Shown here: piece by piece, positions 8,032-16,182 of the stretch
Layout of the letters: the number at the start of each line of letters is the position of its first letter
How positions within the stretch are numbered: the first letter of the stretch is position 1
DNA from: Bryobacterales bacterium
GTDB lineage: Bacteria > Acidobacteriota > Terriglobia > Bryobacterales > Bryobacteraceae
Length of the DNA: 37,748 nt
Reading direction: 5' to 3'
Assembly: GCA_947446025.1 (NCBI GenBank)
Contig: CANFEY010000047.1
Span: 1 to 37,748, forward strand
Made by a program: the position numbers and the translations under genes
Notes under the pieces: model-generated
What the model was told of the DNA's origin: nothing
Databases searched by the model: none
What the model saw: the letters and a program-made list of their open reading frames with translations, nothing else

Positions 8032-10056
8032 CTACATCATCGCCGCCGGAGGAGCCGGATCCTCCGGCCGCCCCGCATTCTTAAACGGAATCCTTACCAG
8101 AATCGCCCCCAGCCCCACCATTACCAGGAACCCCGGCCAATACGAAGCGTCCGACAAGATCTGGGGAAGCGACTTTTCGTAATACCGGAACGCAGCTACG
8201 ATGACACCTGTCAACGCCTCCCCAGCAATCAACCCGCTAGCGATCAGGATGCCGACACTCTCCGTGCGCGTCCGTTGCGCCTCGTTGTGACCCGCGCGCC
8301 GCCCCATCCAATCCGCCACGCCGCGCACCATGCCGCCGAAGAAAATCCCGAAGCACGTCGAGAACGGCAGATACATTCCCACCGAGACTAACATCGGACT
8401 CGGCACGCCCAACAGAATCAGCGCGAACCCAAACACTGAGCCGCACACCACCAGCGGCCACGCCATGTCCCCGCCGACAATCCCTTGCGAGAGCACCGCC
8501 ATCAGCCCCGCCTGCGGAGCCGCCAACCCGGGATCACCGAACCCCGTGCCGCCCCGCTGCACGTTGTCCGCGTACAGCACGTACAGCACAAACCACATGA
8601 CCAGACTCGCCAGCACGACGGCGACCAACTCCACAATTTGAATCGTTCGAGGCGTGCCTCCCAATATGTAGCCCGCTTTGAAATCCTGCAACAGCTCGCC
8701 CGACACTGCAGCCGCAACGCACACCACAGCCGCCACGCCGAGCACCACCGCCACACCCTCCGGCCCCCGCACCCCCAGCGCGACCATCAACAGCGCCGCG
8801 ATAATCAGCGTCGAAAGCGTTAGCCCCGAAATCGGATTGTTCGACGACCCGATCATCCCCACCAAATTTCCGGACACCGTGGAGAAGAAGAATCCGACAA
8901 TCAGCATCACGACTGCGGACACCGTCCCCGCCACCACGTTGCCTGAAATGTAAATGTACAGCGCGACCATGAACAGAAACACTACGCCGATCAACAGAAG
9001 CACCGTCTTCGACCCCATGTAGCGCTCCGTGCGAGCCACCGTCGCCATTGGCGGCGCACCTTCGCGAACCTCTTTGAACGCCCGGCCCAAACTCGACGTC
9101 AGCTTGCGCCCCATCTTGATGAGCGTGTACGCCGCGCCCACCAGCATGCCGCCCACCGCAATCGGCCGCACGATATAACGCCACACCGCCGCAGCCTGCG
9201 CCGCCCAACCTTCATCTCCCGCGCCCGCTGGAATGAACTCCTGCACGCGTGGTCCCAGGAAGTACATGAACAGCGGCACCAGCATGCCCCATGCCAGCAA
9301 AGCTCCCGAAAATTGCAGCGCAGCGAGCCGGGGCCCGATCACATATCCCACGCCCAAATACGCCGGACTCACAGTCGGCGCGCCGAACGTCGAAATGCCG
9401 CCCGTCTGAATCACGTTCGTGGAACCCGCCGCGCCCAGCCGCACCGAACTCACCCCCGGCTGCCCGATGCGCATCACGAAGTCGTGCTCCACCAGAAACA
9501 ACTTCATCTCGCCGAGCAGTTGCACGACAGCGCCAACGCCGATGTTCCAGAACAAATACTTCGCCGCCTCCGCGCCCTGCCGCCCCGCCTTGTGAATCTC
9601 CGCCGCCGCGACAGACTCCGGAAACGGCAGCAATGGATCTTCCACCATCACCCTCCGCACCAGCGACACAAACAACACGCCCAAGATCCCGCCGACAACC
9701 ATCATCGCGGTGGACTGCCAATAGGTGTGCTCAAAATCAAACTGCGGCCACGCCCCAGCAATCACAAACGCAGGCACCGTGAAGATCGCCCCCGCCGCCA
9801 CAGACTCGCCAATCGACCCAGCGGTGCGCGCCAAATTCTCCTCGAGAATAGACCCCTTCCAAATCCGCAGCACCGCCATGCTAATCACCGCAGCCGGATA
9901 GGTGGCTGCGATCGTCACCCCCGCGCGCAGCCCCAGGTACGCGTTCGCCGCCCCTAACACCACGCACAACACCAGCCCCAGGATCACTGCCCGAGCCGTG
10001 AACTCGGTCATCTTCGCATTCTCAGGAACAAACGGACGATGCTTTTCGGCGCTCAT
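8032..10056 (-). CDS. OPT-family oligopeptide transporter (inner membrane)
   Basis: 674 aa, the normal size for prokaryotic OPT transporters. More than twelve hydrophobic segments run through it. Family signatures include [20 protein letters not shown] near residues 30-50, the [17 protein letters not shown] stretch, [50 protein letters not shown], and the C-terminal [20 protein letters not shown]. The family imports oligopeptides or metal chelates by proton coupling; the substrate here is unknown. The ATG is at 10056 with no SD, and TATCAT lies 8 nt upstream on the minus strand. It is divergent from queC across 22 bp, with overlapping -10-like elements. The membrane protein gene downstream on the same strand begins 19 bp after its stop, so they may be cotranscribed. 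Confidence 0.9.
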   Translation of the reverse strand: MSAEKHRPFVPENAKMTEFTARAVILGLVLCVVLGAANAYLGLRAGVTIAATYPAAVISMAVLRIWKGSILEENLARTAGSIGESVAAGAIFTVPAFVIAGAWPQFDFEHTYWQSTAMMVVGGILGVLFVSLVRRVMVEDPLLPFPESVAAAEIHKAGRQGAEAAKYLFWNIGVGAVVQLLGEMKLFLVEHDFVMRIGQPGVSSVRLGAAGSTNVIQTGGISTFGAPTVSPAYLGVGYVIGPRLAALQFSGALLAWGMLVPLFMYFLGPRVQEFIPAGAGDEGWAAQAAAVWRYIVRPIAVGGMLVGAAYTLIKMGRKLTSSLGRAFKEVREGAPPMATVARTERYMGSKTVLLLIGVVFLFMVALYIYISGNVVAGTVSAVVMLIVGFFFSTVSGNLVGMIGSSNNPISGLTLSTLIIAALLMVALGVRGPEGVAVVLGVAAVVCVAAAVSGELLQDFKAGYILGGTPRTIQIVELVAVVLASLVMWFVLYVLYADNVQRGGTGFGDPGLAAPQAGLMAVLSQGIVGGDMAWPLVVCGSVFGFALILLGVPSPMLVSVGMYLPFSTCFGIFFGGMVRGVADWMGRRAGHNEAQRTRTESVGILIASGLIAGEALTGVIVAAFRYYEKSLPQILSDASYWPGFLVMVGLGAILVRIPFKNAGRPEDPAPPAAMM

Positions 10057-10060
10057 GGCC

Positions 10061-10070
10061 TATGATGATA
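10061..10070. promoter_or_regulatory. Overlapping divergent -10-like elements between OPT gene and queC
   Basis: The plus strand reads TATGAT at 10061-10066, 12 nt before the queC ATG. The minus strand reads TATCAT at 10070-10065, 8 nt before the OPT ATG. The two hexamers share 2 bp, so polymerase could not bind both at once. Neither gene has a recognisable SD. No -35 stands out. Confidence 0.4.
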
Positions 10071-10078
10071 GCATCACC

Positions 10079-10762
10079 ATGAATGCAGTCTGCCTGCTCA
10101 GCGGAGGCCTCGATTCCGCCACCTGCCTGGGCGTCGCCCGCCGCGACGGCTTCGATTGTTACGCGCTGTCTTTTGACTACGGCCAGCGCCACAAAATCGA
10201 ACTCGCCGCCGCGGCCCACGTAGCCGCCCACTTCGCAGCCAAGGAACACCGCACCGCCCACATCGACCTCAGAGCCTTCGGCGGCAGCGCCCTCACCGCC
10301 GACATCGCCGTCCCCAAACACGCGAGCGCCGACGATCTGCCCGCAGGCATCCCCATCACCTACGTCCCCGCGCGCAATACGATTTTCCTCTCCTACGCCA
10401 TGGCCTGGGCCGAAGTGCTCGGCGCGTCCGACATCTTTATCGGAGTCAACGCCATCGACTACTCGGGCTACCCCGACTGTCGCCCCGAATTCATCGCCGC
10501 CTTCGAAACCATGGCGAACCTAGCTACCAAGTCGGGCGTCGAAGCCCGCACGCGCCTGCACATTCACACTCCGCTCGCGGCGCTCGACAAAGCCGCCATC
10601 GTCCGCCTTGCCGCCGAAGTCGGAGTAGATTTTGCCTCCACGCACAGCTGCTACGATCCCGACCCGCAAGCCCGATCCTGCGGCCGCTGTGACTCCTGCC
10701 TGCTGCGCCTGAAAGGCTTCCGCGAAGCCGGCCTGACAGATCCCGTCGCCTACACCCCATGA
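10079..10762 (+). CDS. queC: 7-cyano-7-deazaguanine synthase
   Basis: 227 aa, family length. It converts 7-carboxy-7-deazaguanine to preQ0 with ATP and ammonia, in queuosine synthesis. The PP-loop [10 protein letters not shown] is at residues 7-16. Further signatures are [45 protein letters not shown] and the Zn-binding [19 protein letters not shown] with four Cys near the C-terminus. The frame is open upstream, and an in-frame ATG at 10055 adds eight residues but overlaps the divergent OPT start. [10 protein letters not shown] fits the family best. The stop overlaps the queE ATG as ATGA, so the two are coupled. Confidence 0.96.
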   Translation: MNAVCLLSGGLDSATCLGVARRDGFDCYALSFDYGQRHKIELAAAAHVAAHFAAKEHRTAHIDLRAFGGSALTADIAVPKHASADDLPAGIPITYVPARNTIFLSYAMAWAEVLGASDIFIGVNAIDYSGYPDCRPEFIAAFETMANLATKSGVEARTRLHIHTPLAALDKAAIVRLAAEVGVDFASTHSCYDPDPQARSCGRCDSCLLRLKGFREAGLTDPVAYTP

Positions 10763-11430
10763 AAATCGCCGAAATCTTCTACTCCATCCAAGGCGAAGGC
10801 GTCCTAGCCGGAGTCCCCAGCGTCTTCGTCCGCACGTCAGGTTGCAACCTGCGCTGCAGTTGGTGCGACACGCCCTACACCAGTTGGAAACCCGAAGGCG
10901 TAGAAGTGTCGAACGATGCCATCCTCGAAGAGATCGCCAGACACCCTGCGCAACACGTAGTCATCACCGGCGGCGAACCCATGCTCTTCGCGCCCGCTGT
11001 CCCCCTCACCCAAGCACTCAAACAGCGCGGCATTCACGTCACCATAGAAACCGCCGGCACCGTCTACCAACCGGTCGTCTGCGACTTGATGAGCCTCTCC
11101 CCCAAGCTCTCCAACTCCACCCCCGAAGGTGAGTGGGCCGAACGCCACGAAGCCACCCGCTACAAGCCCGAAATCCTCAAGCGCCTAGTCTCCGATTACG
11201 ACTACCAACTCAAGTTCGTAGTCTCCACCCCCGCCGACCTCGACGAAATCCAAACCATCGTCGCCAACCTAAACGCCGACCGTTCCCGCGTCCTCCTCAT
11301 GCCCGAAGGCACCACCCCCGAAGCCACCCGCGCCCGAGCCCAATGGCTAGCCGAACTCTGCAAACGCGAATCCTTCCGCTACAGCCCCCGCCTCCACGTA
11401 GACATCTGGGGCGACAAGCGCGGTGTGTAG
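10759..11430 (+). CDS. queE: 7-carboxy-7-deazaguanine synthase (radical SAM)
   Basis: 223 aa. It rearranges 6-carboxytetrahydropterin to 7-carboxy-7-deazaguanine, the step before QueC. The radical-SAM motif CNLRCSWC gives C29, C33 and C36 (CX3CX2C). Also seen are the N-terminal [20 protein letters not shown], the [11 protein letters not shown]-binding stretch, and the C-terminal [15 protein letters not shown], which is typical of QueE. Length is normal. It follows queC with a 4-bp overlap. The other preQ0 genes (queD, folE) are not in the window, so the pathway must be completed elsewhere. Confidence 0.96.
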   Translation: MKIAEIFYSIQGEGVLAGVPSVFVRTSGCNLRCSWCDTPYTSWKPEGVEVSNDAILEEIARHPAQHVVITGGEPMLFAPAVPLTQALKQRGIHVTIETAGTVYQPVVCDLMSLSPKLSNSTPEGEWAERHEATRYKPEILKRLVSDYDYQLKFVVSTPADLDEIQTIVANLNADRSRVLLMPEGTTPEATRARAQWLAELCKRESFRYSPRLHVDIWGDKRGV

Positions 11431-11443
11431 GGAACCATCAAAT

Positions 11444-11638
11444 ATGAAACAGATCCCCACACAATTCGATCCCAAGAACGGCAAGCCCCTCGCCGCTGAT
11501 CAGCCGCCTTGCGCGCAAAGAAGAGCTCGCTTCGAAGCAATGAGGACCTCGCTCTTTTCCGCGCCTCTGGGAGACGTGATGACACCGCTAGATCAGTCCC
11601 AATGGGAGGTATTGCGGAGAAAATCAAAGTCCTCTTAG
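11444..11638 (+). CDS. Small hypothetical ORF
   Basis: 64 codons beginning MKQIPTQFDPKNGKPLA, 13 bp after queE. I do not recognise it. It has one Cys, several charged residues, no membrane segment and no signal peptide. A weak GGGA lies about 10 nt before the ATG. It could be the last gene of the que operon or chance coding. The overlapping minus-strand frame looks less protein-like. Low confidence. Confidence 0.35.
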   Translation: MKQIPTQFDPKNGKPLAADQPPCAQRRARFEAMRTSLFSAPLGDVMTPLDQSQWEVLRRKSKSS

Positions 11639-11715
11639 CTGGTGCAGTGTGAGAACCTTCGCTGTCTGCGCTAAGCGAGGCAGGCGCCGGTAGGAAAGCC
11701 CCGCGAACGCCCCGT

Positions 11716-11744
11716 GTGACTTTGCGCTCCGCCCGTTCTACAAT
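11716..11744 (+). promoter_or_regulatory. Predicted sigma70-like promoter, leaderless spacing
   Basis: GTGACT (11716-11721), a 17-bp spacer and TACAAT (11739-11744). The GTG start of the decayed gene lies 6 nt after the -10, where transcription should begin. Four of six bases match the -35 consensus and five of six the -10. Confidence 0.5.
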
Positions 11745-11750
11745 GCCGGT

Positions 11751-12379
11751 GTGTTCCGCATCGCACTTCTTTCCGTTCTCACTACAGTCCAATCGCTGGC
11801 TTGAGTGTGCGTGGCGTTCGAAACACCGAAAGTGGAATGGCAACGCTCAGCCCTGGTGTTCGTCGGCCGGATCGAAAAGGCAAAGGACTTCAGCAGAAGG
11901 AACCCTACACCGGGTCAGCGGGCAACCGTGCGCGTCGAAGAAGCATTCAAAGGAGTGGAAGCAGAAGGATGCTGTGGCTCTCGCCCGCCTGTGATCGCTC
12001 CGGTGACCCGGAATCAGCCCCCGACGACCTGAAATTCCTCCGCGCCCTGCCCGCCTCCGCAGATCGAACCCGCATCTCCGGCGAAGTGATCGTGTCCGGC
12101 GATCCCCGCCGTCCACTGCCCGGAGTCACCATCACGTTAGCCAAAATCGGCAGCCCTCCAGCCACAGTTGTCACCGACGCAAAAGGCGTCTTTGAAGCCT
12201 ACGATCTTCCGAAGGGAACCTACACGGCATCCGTCAACATCCCATCGGGCTTCAGGCAAGACTTCGGCTTCGTAGCCGGTCCACGAACCTTCTCGAATAC
12301 CTATCCGCTAACCGTGAATCTAGGCGATTCGCACGCCACCGCTGTCTTCCACCTACTCACGTCCGCGAATTCGAAGTAG
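11751..12379 (+). pseudogene. Decayed secreted protein: NTR/TIMP-like N-terminus plus carboxypeptidase-regulatory-like C-terminus
   Basis: From GTG 11751 the frame reads VFRIALLSVLTTVQSLA, a signal peptide, and then meets TGA at 11802-11804 where related secreted proteins have the first Cys of a CxC motif (next residues VCVAFETP). The same frame continues WQRSALVFVGRIEKAK...QRATVRVEEAFKGVEAEG. The coding signal then moves to the +2 frame near 11960, with CDRSGDPESAPDDLKFLRAL and a carboxypeptidase-regulatory-like domain (SGEVIVSGDPRRPLPGVTI, TDAKGVFEAYDLPKGTYTA) up to the stop at 12379. The usual middle segment with Cys and Tyr residues is absent. So there is one nonsense change, one internal deletion of perhaps 100 bp and a frameshift. 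The promoter upstream still looks intact. Family naming is from memory of similar acidobacterial proteins. Confidence 0.7.
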
Positions 12380-12431
12380 CCGAGCAAGGGAACCCTTTCG
12401 CGCCTTCGCGTGCCCCCCACCCCCACTGCGA

Positions 12432-12437
12432 TAGAAT
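12432..12437 (+). promoter_or_regulatory. -10-like TAGAAT, 6 nt before moxR GTG
   Basis: TAGAAT is followed by exactly 6 nt and the GTG start of the moxR operon, with no SD. This fits a leaderless start. The -35 region is C-rich with no match. Confidence 0.4.
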
Positions 12438-12443
12438 ATCCTG

Positions 12444-13439
12444 GTGCAACCAGAGACCGCCCTCCAGCTCGCCACTTCGCAGCTTAACCGCGTACGCCAG
12501 GAAATCGGGAAAATTATCGTCGGCCAAAAAGAGGTCGTCGATGGCGTCCTCATCTGCCTCCTCGCCGGCGGCCACGTGCTCCTCGAAGGCGTCCCCGGCC
12601 TGGGCAAAACTACCCTTCTGCGAACCCTCTCGCGAGTCCTCCACCTCAAATATTCGCGCATCCAATTCACGCCCGACCTCATGCCCGGCGACATCGTCGG
12701 CAGCGCGATGATGGACACCTCGGAGACCGGCGCCAAAAGCCTTAAGTTCCAACCCGGACCCATCTTCTCCAACCTGGTCCTGGCCGACGAAATCAACCGC
12801 GCCACTCCGAAGACGCAATCCGCACTGCTCGAAGCCATGCAGGAACACACCGTCACCAGCGGCAACCACACGCACCTGCTCGAAGCTCCATTCCTCGTCA
12901 TGGCCACGCAAAACCCCATCGAAATGGAAGGCACCTATCCTCTGCCGGAAGCCCAACTCGACCGCTTCCTAATGAAGATCCTGGTCCCCTACCCCACGCG
13001 CTCCGACCTTACCGCCATTGTCGAACGCACCATCCAAAAAGACGAGATCACCGTCGAGCCCGTGCTCGACCACGGCGAAATCATGGGCCTCAAGGATATC
13101 TGCCACCAGGTCCTCTGCGCCCCCCACGTGCAGGATCACGCCATCGCGCTCGTGATGGCCACGCAACCCACTTCACCCGAAGCGCACGAGCTCACGAAGA
13201 AATACATCCGCTTCGGCAGCTCCCCGCGCGGCGCACAAGCGCTGGTCGAATGCGGACGCGTCCACGCCCTCTTTCATGGCCGCATGCACCTCTCCATCGA
13301 AGACATCGACGCCGTCGCACCCGCCGTTTTGCGCCATCGCATCATCCTAAACTTCGATGCGCACGCCGACGGACAAGGCACCGAATCGATCCTCGCTCGA
13401 CTGATCCCCGCCGTCACTGCGGTCGCCGCCCGTGCCTGA
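12444..13439 (+). CDS. MoxR-family AAA+ ATPase
   Basis: 331 aa with a GTG start. Walker A is GVPGLGKT at 49-56 and Walker B LVLADEINRA at 111-120. PLPEAQLDRFLMK is the MoxR-typical sensor/arginine region, and the lid domain lies at about 250-330. MoxR ATPases act as chaperone-like partners of VWA proteins in metal-cofactor insertion or envelope stress. This gene heads an operon with DUF58, BatA-like and double-VWA genes, the standard partner set, so the complex probably works at the inner membrane. Its stop lies inside the next gene, which begins 8 bp earlier at GTG 13432. No SD; a -10-like hexamer sits 6 nt before the start. Confidence 0.93.
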   Translation: MQPETALQLATSQLNRVRQEIGKIIVGQKEVVDGVLICLLAGGHVLLEGVPGLGKTTLLRTLSRVLHLKYSRIQFTPDLMPGDIVGSAMMDTSETGAKSLKFQPGPIFSNLVLADEINRATPKTQSALLEAMQEHTVTSGNHTHLLEAPFLVMATQNPIEMEGTYPLPEAQLDRFLMKILVPYPTRSDLTAIVERTIQKDEITVEPVLDHGEIMGLKDICHQVLCAPHVQDHAIALVMATQPTSPEAHELTKKYIRFGSSPRGAQALVECGRVHALFHGRMHLSIEDIDAVAPAVLRHRIILNFDAHADGQGTESILARLIPAVTAVAARA

Positions 13440-14304
13440 ACCGCTCATCAGCACCGCACTGCTGGAGCGTCTGGAACGCCTCGCCATCCATTGGCGCAAG
13501 TCGCTGCCTGGACTCGTCGGCGGCCACCACACGTCGCGCTTCGGCGGCGCCGGTCAGGAATTCCTTGACCATCGCCAGTATTACCAAGGCGACGACCTCC
13601 GCGCCGTCAACTGGCGAGCCTACCTGCGCCTGGAAAAACTCGTCCTCAAGATGTTCCAACTGGAGCCGCGCGTTCCCGTCCGCATCTTGATCGACGTGAG
13701 TTCGTCCATGAACACCGGCAAGTTCGACTACGCCCGTCAACTCGCCGGAGCGCTCAGCTACGTCGGCCTGGTGCGCCTGGATGCGATGACCATTCAGCCC
13801 TTCAGCAACAAGCTCCACGACTCCTTCAACGCCGGTGGCGGGCGTCATCAGTTCCAACCTGTCATCGACTTCCTCACCGCGCTCCAGCCCACAGCCACAA
13901 CCAACTTCATGGACTGCTCCCGCCAGTTCATCGCCAAATTCCCGCAGCGCGGCCTGGTCATCGTGATCTCTGATTTCCTCGACGACGGCGAGTTCGAGAA
14001 ACCAATTCAGTTCCTCAGCGACTTCGGCCACGAGTTGGTCCTCATCCAAACCTGGGCCGACCAGGATCGCACGCCGCCCTGGGATGGCGAACTTGAACTC
14101 GAAGATGCCGAGACCGGCCAGAAAGTAGAACTCGCTTTCGACCGCGACGCCCGCGCGCAATACACCGCCGCCTTCGATGCCTACGCCGAAAAAGTCCGCC
14201 ACGTTGCACAACGCAGCGGCGGCCGCTACCTCGGCATTCCCTCCTCGGTCCCCGTGGAGCAGGCGATTTTTGGTCCACTAGTAGATACAGGAGCCGTCAG
14301 TTAA
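13432..14304 (+). CDS. DUF58 domain protein (MoxR partner, VWA-like fold)
   Basis: 290 aa with a GTG start inside the end of moxR (8-bp overlap). The DUF58 signature is clear: GGHHTSRFGGAGQEFLDHRQ, YYQGDDLRAVNWRAYLRL and RVPVRILIDVSSSM. The D88-V-S-S-S motif is an intact metal-ion-dependent adhesion site. There is no membrane segment, so it is probably cytoplasmic or bound to the membrane subunits encoded downstream. The stop TAA is directly followed by GTG of the next gene. Function is inferred from the conserved MoxR-DUF58-VWA neighbourhood. Confidence 0.92.
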   Translation: MPEPLISTALLERLERLAIHWRKSLPGLVGGHHTSRFGGAGQEFLDHRQYYQGDDLRAVNWRAYLRLEKLVLKMFQLEPRVPVRILIDVSSSMNTGKFDYARQLAGALSYVGLVRLDAMTIQPFSNKLHDSFNAGGGRHQFQPVIDFLTALQPTATTNFMDCSRQFIAKFPQRGLVIVISDFLDDGEFEKPIQFLSDFGHELVLIQTWADQDRTPPWDGELELEDAETGQKVELAFDRDARAQYTAAFDAYAEKVRHVAQRSGGRYLGIPSSVPVEQAIFGPLVDTGAVS

Positions 14305-16182
14305 GTGAACTTCCTGAATCTCGGCTTGGGCGAACTTCTTGGTCTCATCGGCGCAGTCTCCGCCGGCGTTGTCGCGTTGTATCTACTCGACCGCTCCAAG
14401 CGCAAAGCCGTCGTCGCCACGCTGCGCTTCTGGACCCAAGCGGGCTCCCGAACCGACCTCAAGCACCGCCGCAAGATTCAGCAACCCTGGAGCCTGCTGC
14501 TCCAACTCATCAGCCTCATCCTATTACTGCTCGCGATCGCCGGACCGCAGTTCGGCGTCTTCGACGGACCCGGTGCCGATCACGTCGTGCTGCTCGATAC
14601 CTCCGCCTGGATGGGCTCGGTAACCGCGCAGGGCACCACGCTTGACACAGCCAAGACCCGCGCGCTCGCCTACATCCGAGCCCTGCCGCGCCGCGACCGC
14701 GTCATGCTGGTCCGCGCCGATGCGCTCGCCACACCCGCCACAGCTTTTGAAACCGACCGCGCTGTTCTCGAAGCCGCGCTGCAAGCTTCGCAAGCCAGCG
14801 CGTCATCGCTCAACCTGGCGCTCGCCTTTGAATTCGCCGAGCGCGCCCAAACCCTGCAATCCAGCCGCCCCGGCGAAGTAGTCTACATCGGGGCCGCCCG
14901 CGTCAACGCGAACGACGCCGCCATCACCCGCCAACCCGCCAAGCTGCGCGTCATCGAAGTGAAACCGCCCACCGAAAACGTTGGCCTGCGCAAAGTGGCC
15001 CTGCGCCGCTCCCCCGCCGCGCCCGACAGTTGGGAGATCTTCGTCGCCGTCAAGAATTACGGCGTGAAACCCCACACCGTCGACCTCGCATTGCAGTACG
15101 CGCAGTCTCCCGCCGGGTCGCGCCGGATGACGCTGAAGCCCGGTGACGAAGTACAGTCCGCGTTCCTCTACAAAGAGAAGACCGGCGGCTGGCTGGAAGC
15201 CCGCATCAATATCAACGACGCCATTCCCGGGGATGACCGTGCCGTGGTCGAAGTTCCCTCGCAAGCTCTCTCGAAAGTCATCGTCTATTCCAACGACTCG
15301 CTGCTGCGCCCGTTGTTCGCGTCCAACCCCGTGCTCGACACCGAATTCCTCCCCACCTCCGCCTATGACGCGAACGCTAAAGCCGACCTCGTCGTGCTCG
15401 ACCGCTTCGCCCCGCCCGCGCCCCCGAAGACCGACGCTCTGTGGATCGAACCTCCCGCCGCCGGTTCGCTGATCCCCGTCAAGTCCACGCAGAGCAACGC
15501 CGCGCTCGACCGCTGGAATCAGGAGACGCCCATCGGCGCAGGCCTCTATACACGTGACGTTACGCTGACCTCAACCGACGTCTTCGCGCCCGCCGCCACG
15601 GACACGGTCATCGCGTCCACCACCGCAGGACCGGTCATCGTGGCTCGCGACGGCGCAACCAAGAACGTCGCCATCGGCTTCCACCCCGCGCGCGGAGCCA
15701 TGCAATACGAGCTCGCCACCCCGCTGCTGATCGCCAACGCACTGCGCTGGATGAACCCGGCCTCTTATCGAAGATTCGAACTACAGGCCGGATCCGTCGG
15801 CACCACCAGCGTCCCCATTGAAGCCAACTCCACCGGCATCCACGTGCTCGATGAAGCCAACGCCGAACTGCCCTACAGCATCGAAGGCGACACGTTGCGT
15901 TTCTTCTCCGGAGCCCCCGGCACCGTGCGCGTACAGACCGGCGACCGCGAACTGGTCTACTCGCTCACGCTCCCTGCCCTCGCGGATGCGTCCTGGACCA
16001 TCCCTCGTGGCGTCTCCACCGGCATCCCCCCGAAGACATTTTCCGAATCCACCGCCACGGACATTTGGCCCTGGCTCGCCATCGCAGGCGCGCTCGGCTT
16101 GCTCGCCGATTGGATTTTCTTCGGCCGCAACCGCGCTCTGAGCCTCACAGCCTTTAGAACACCCTGGAGCAAAGCCGCATGA
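14305..16182 (+). CDS. BatA-like membrane protein with degenerate VWA domain
   Basis: 625 aa with a GTG start abutting the previous stop. The N-terminal BatA-type region has two membrane segments (about 7-27 and 56-74) flanking a basic loop (LDRSKRKAVVATLRFW). Next comes a VWA-like domain whose MIDAS reads D98-T-S-A-W, so the last Ser of DxSxS is replaced by Trp. A long beta-rich extracytoplasmic region follows, then a C-terminal membrane segment (DIWPWLAIAGALGLLADWIFF). It is likely an inner-membrane anchor of the MoxR/VWA complex. The lost MIDAS Ser suggests that this VWA fold is structural and not metal-binding. The end overlaps the next start as ATGA. Confidence 0.85.
   Translation: MNFLNLGLGELLGLIGAVSAGVVALYLLDRSKRKAVVATLRFWTQAGSRTDLKHRRKIQQPWSLLLQLISLILLLLAIAGPQFGVFDGPGADHVVLLDTSAWMGSVTAQGTTLDTAKTRALAYIRALPRRDRVMLVRADALATPATAFETDRAVLEAALQASQASASSLNLALAFEFAERAQTLQSSRPGEVVYIGAARVNANDAAITRQPAKLRVIEVKPPTENVGLRKVALRRSPAAPDSWEIFVAVKNYGVKPHTVDLALQYAQSPAGSRRMTLKPGDEVQSAFLYKEKTGGWLEARININDAIPGDDRAVVEVPSQALSKVIVYSNDSLLRPLFASNPVLDTEFLPTSAYDANAKADLVVLDRFAPPAPPKTDALWIEPPAAGSLIPVKSTQSNAALDRWNQETPIGAGLYTRDVTLTSTDVFAPAATDTVIASTTAGPVIVARDGATKNVAIGFHPARGAMQYELATPLLIANALRWMNPASYRRFELQAGSVGTTSVPIEANSTGIHVLDEANAELPYSIEGDTLRFFSGAPGTVRVQTGDRELVYSLTLPALADASWTIPRGVSTGIPPKTFSESTATDIWPWLAIAGALGLLADWIFFGRNRALSLTAFRTPWSKAA

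Noticed and set aside
11802-11804. TGA at a conserved Cys position as selenocysteine
   Set aside because: The downstream frame is also broken by a deletion and frame change, and I see no SECIS-like hairpin after the TGA. Decay explains it better.
11379-11843. 154-codon minus-strand ORF over the small hypothetical ORF and the promoter region
   Set aside because: It overlaps queE and the decayed gene, with no family signature or SD.
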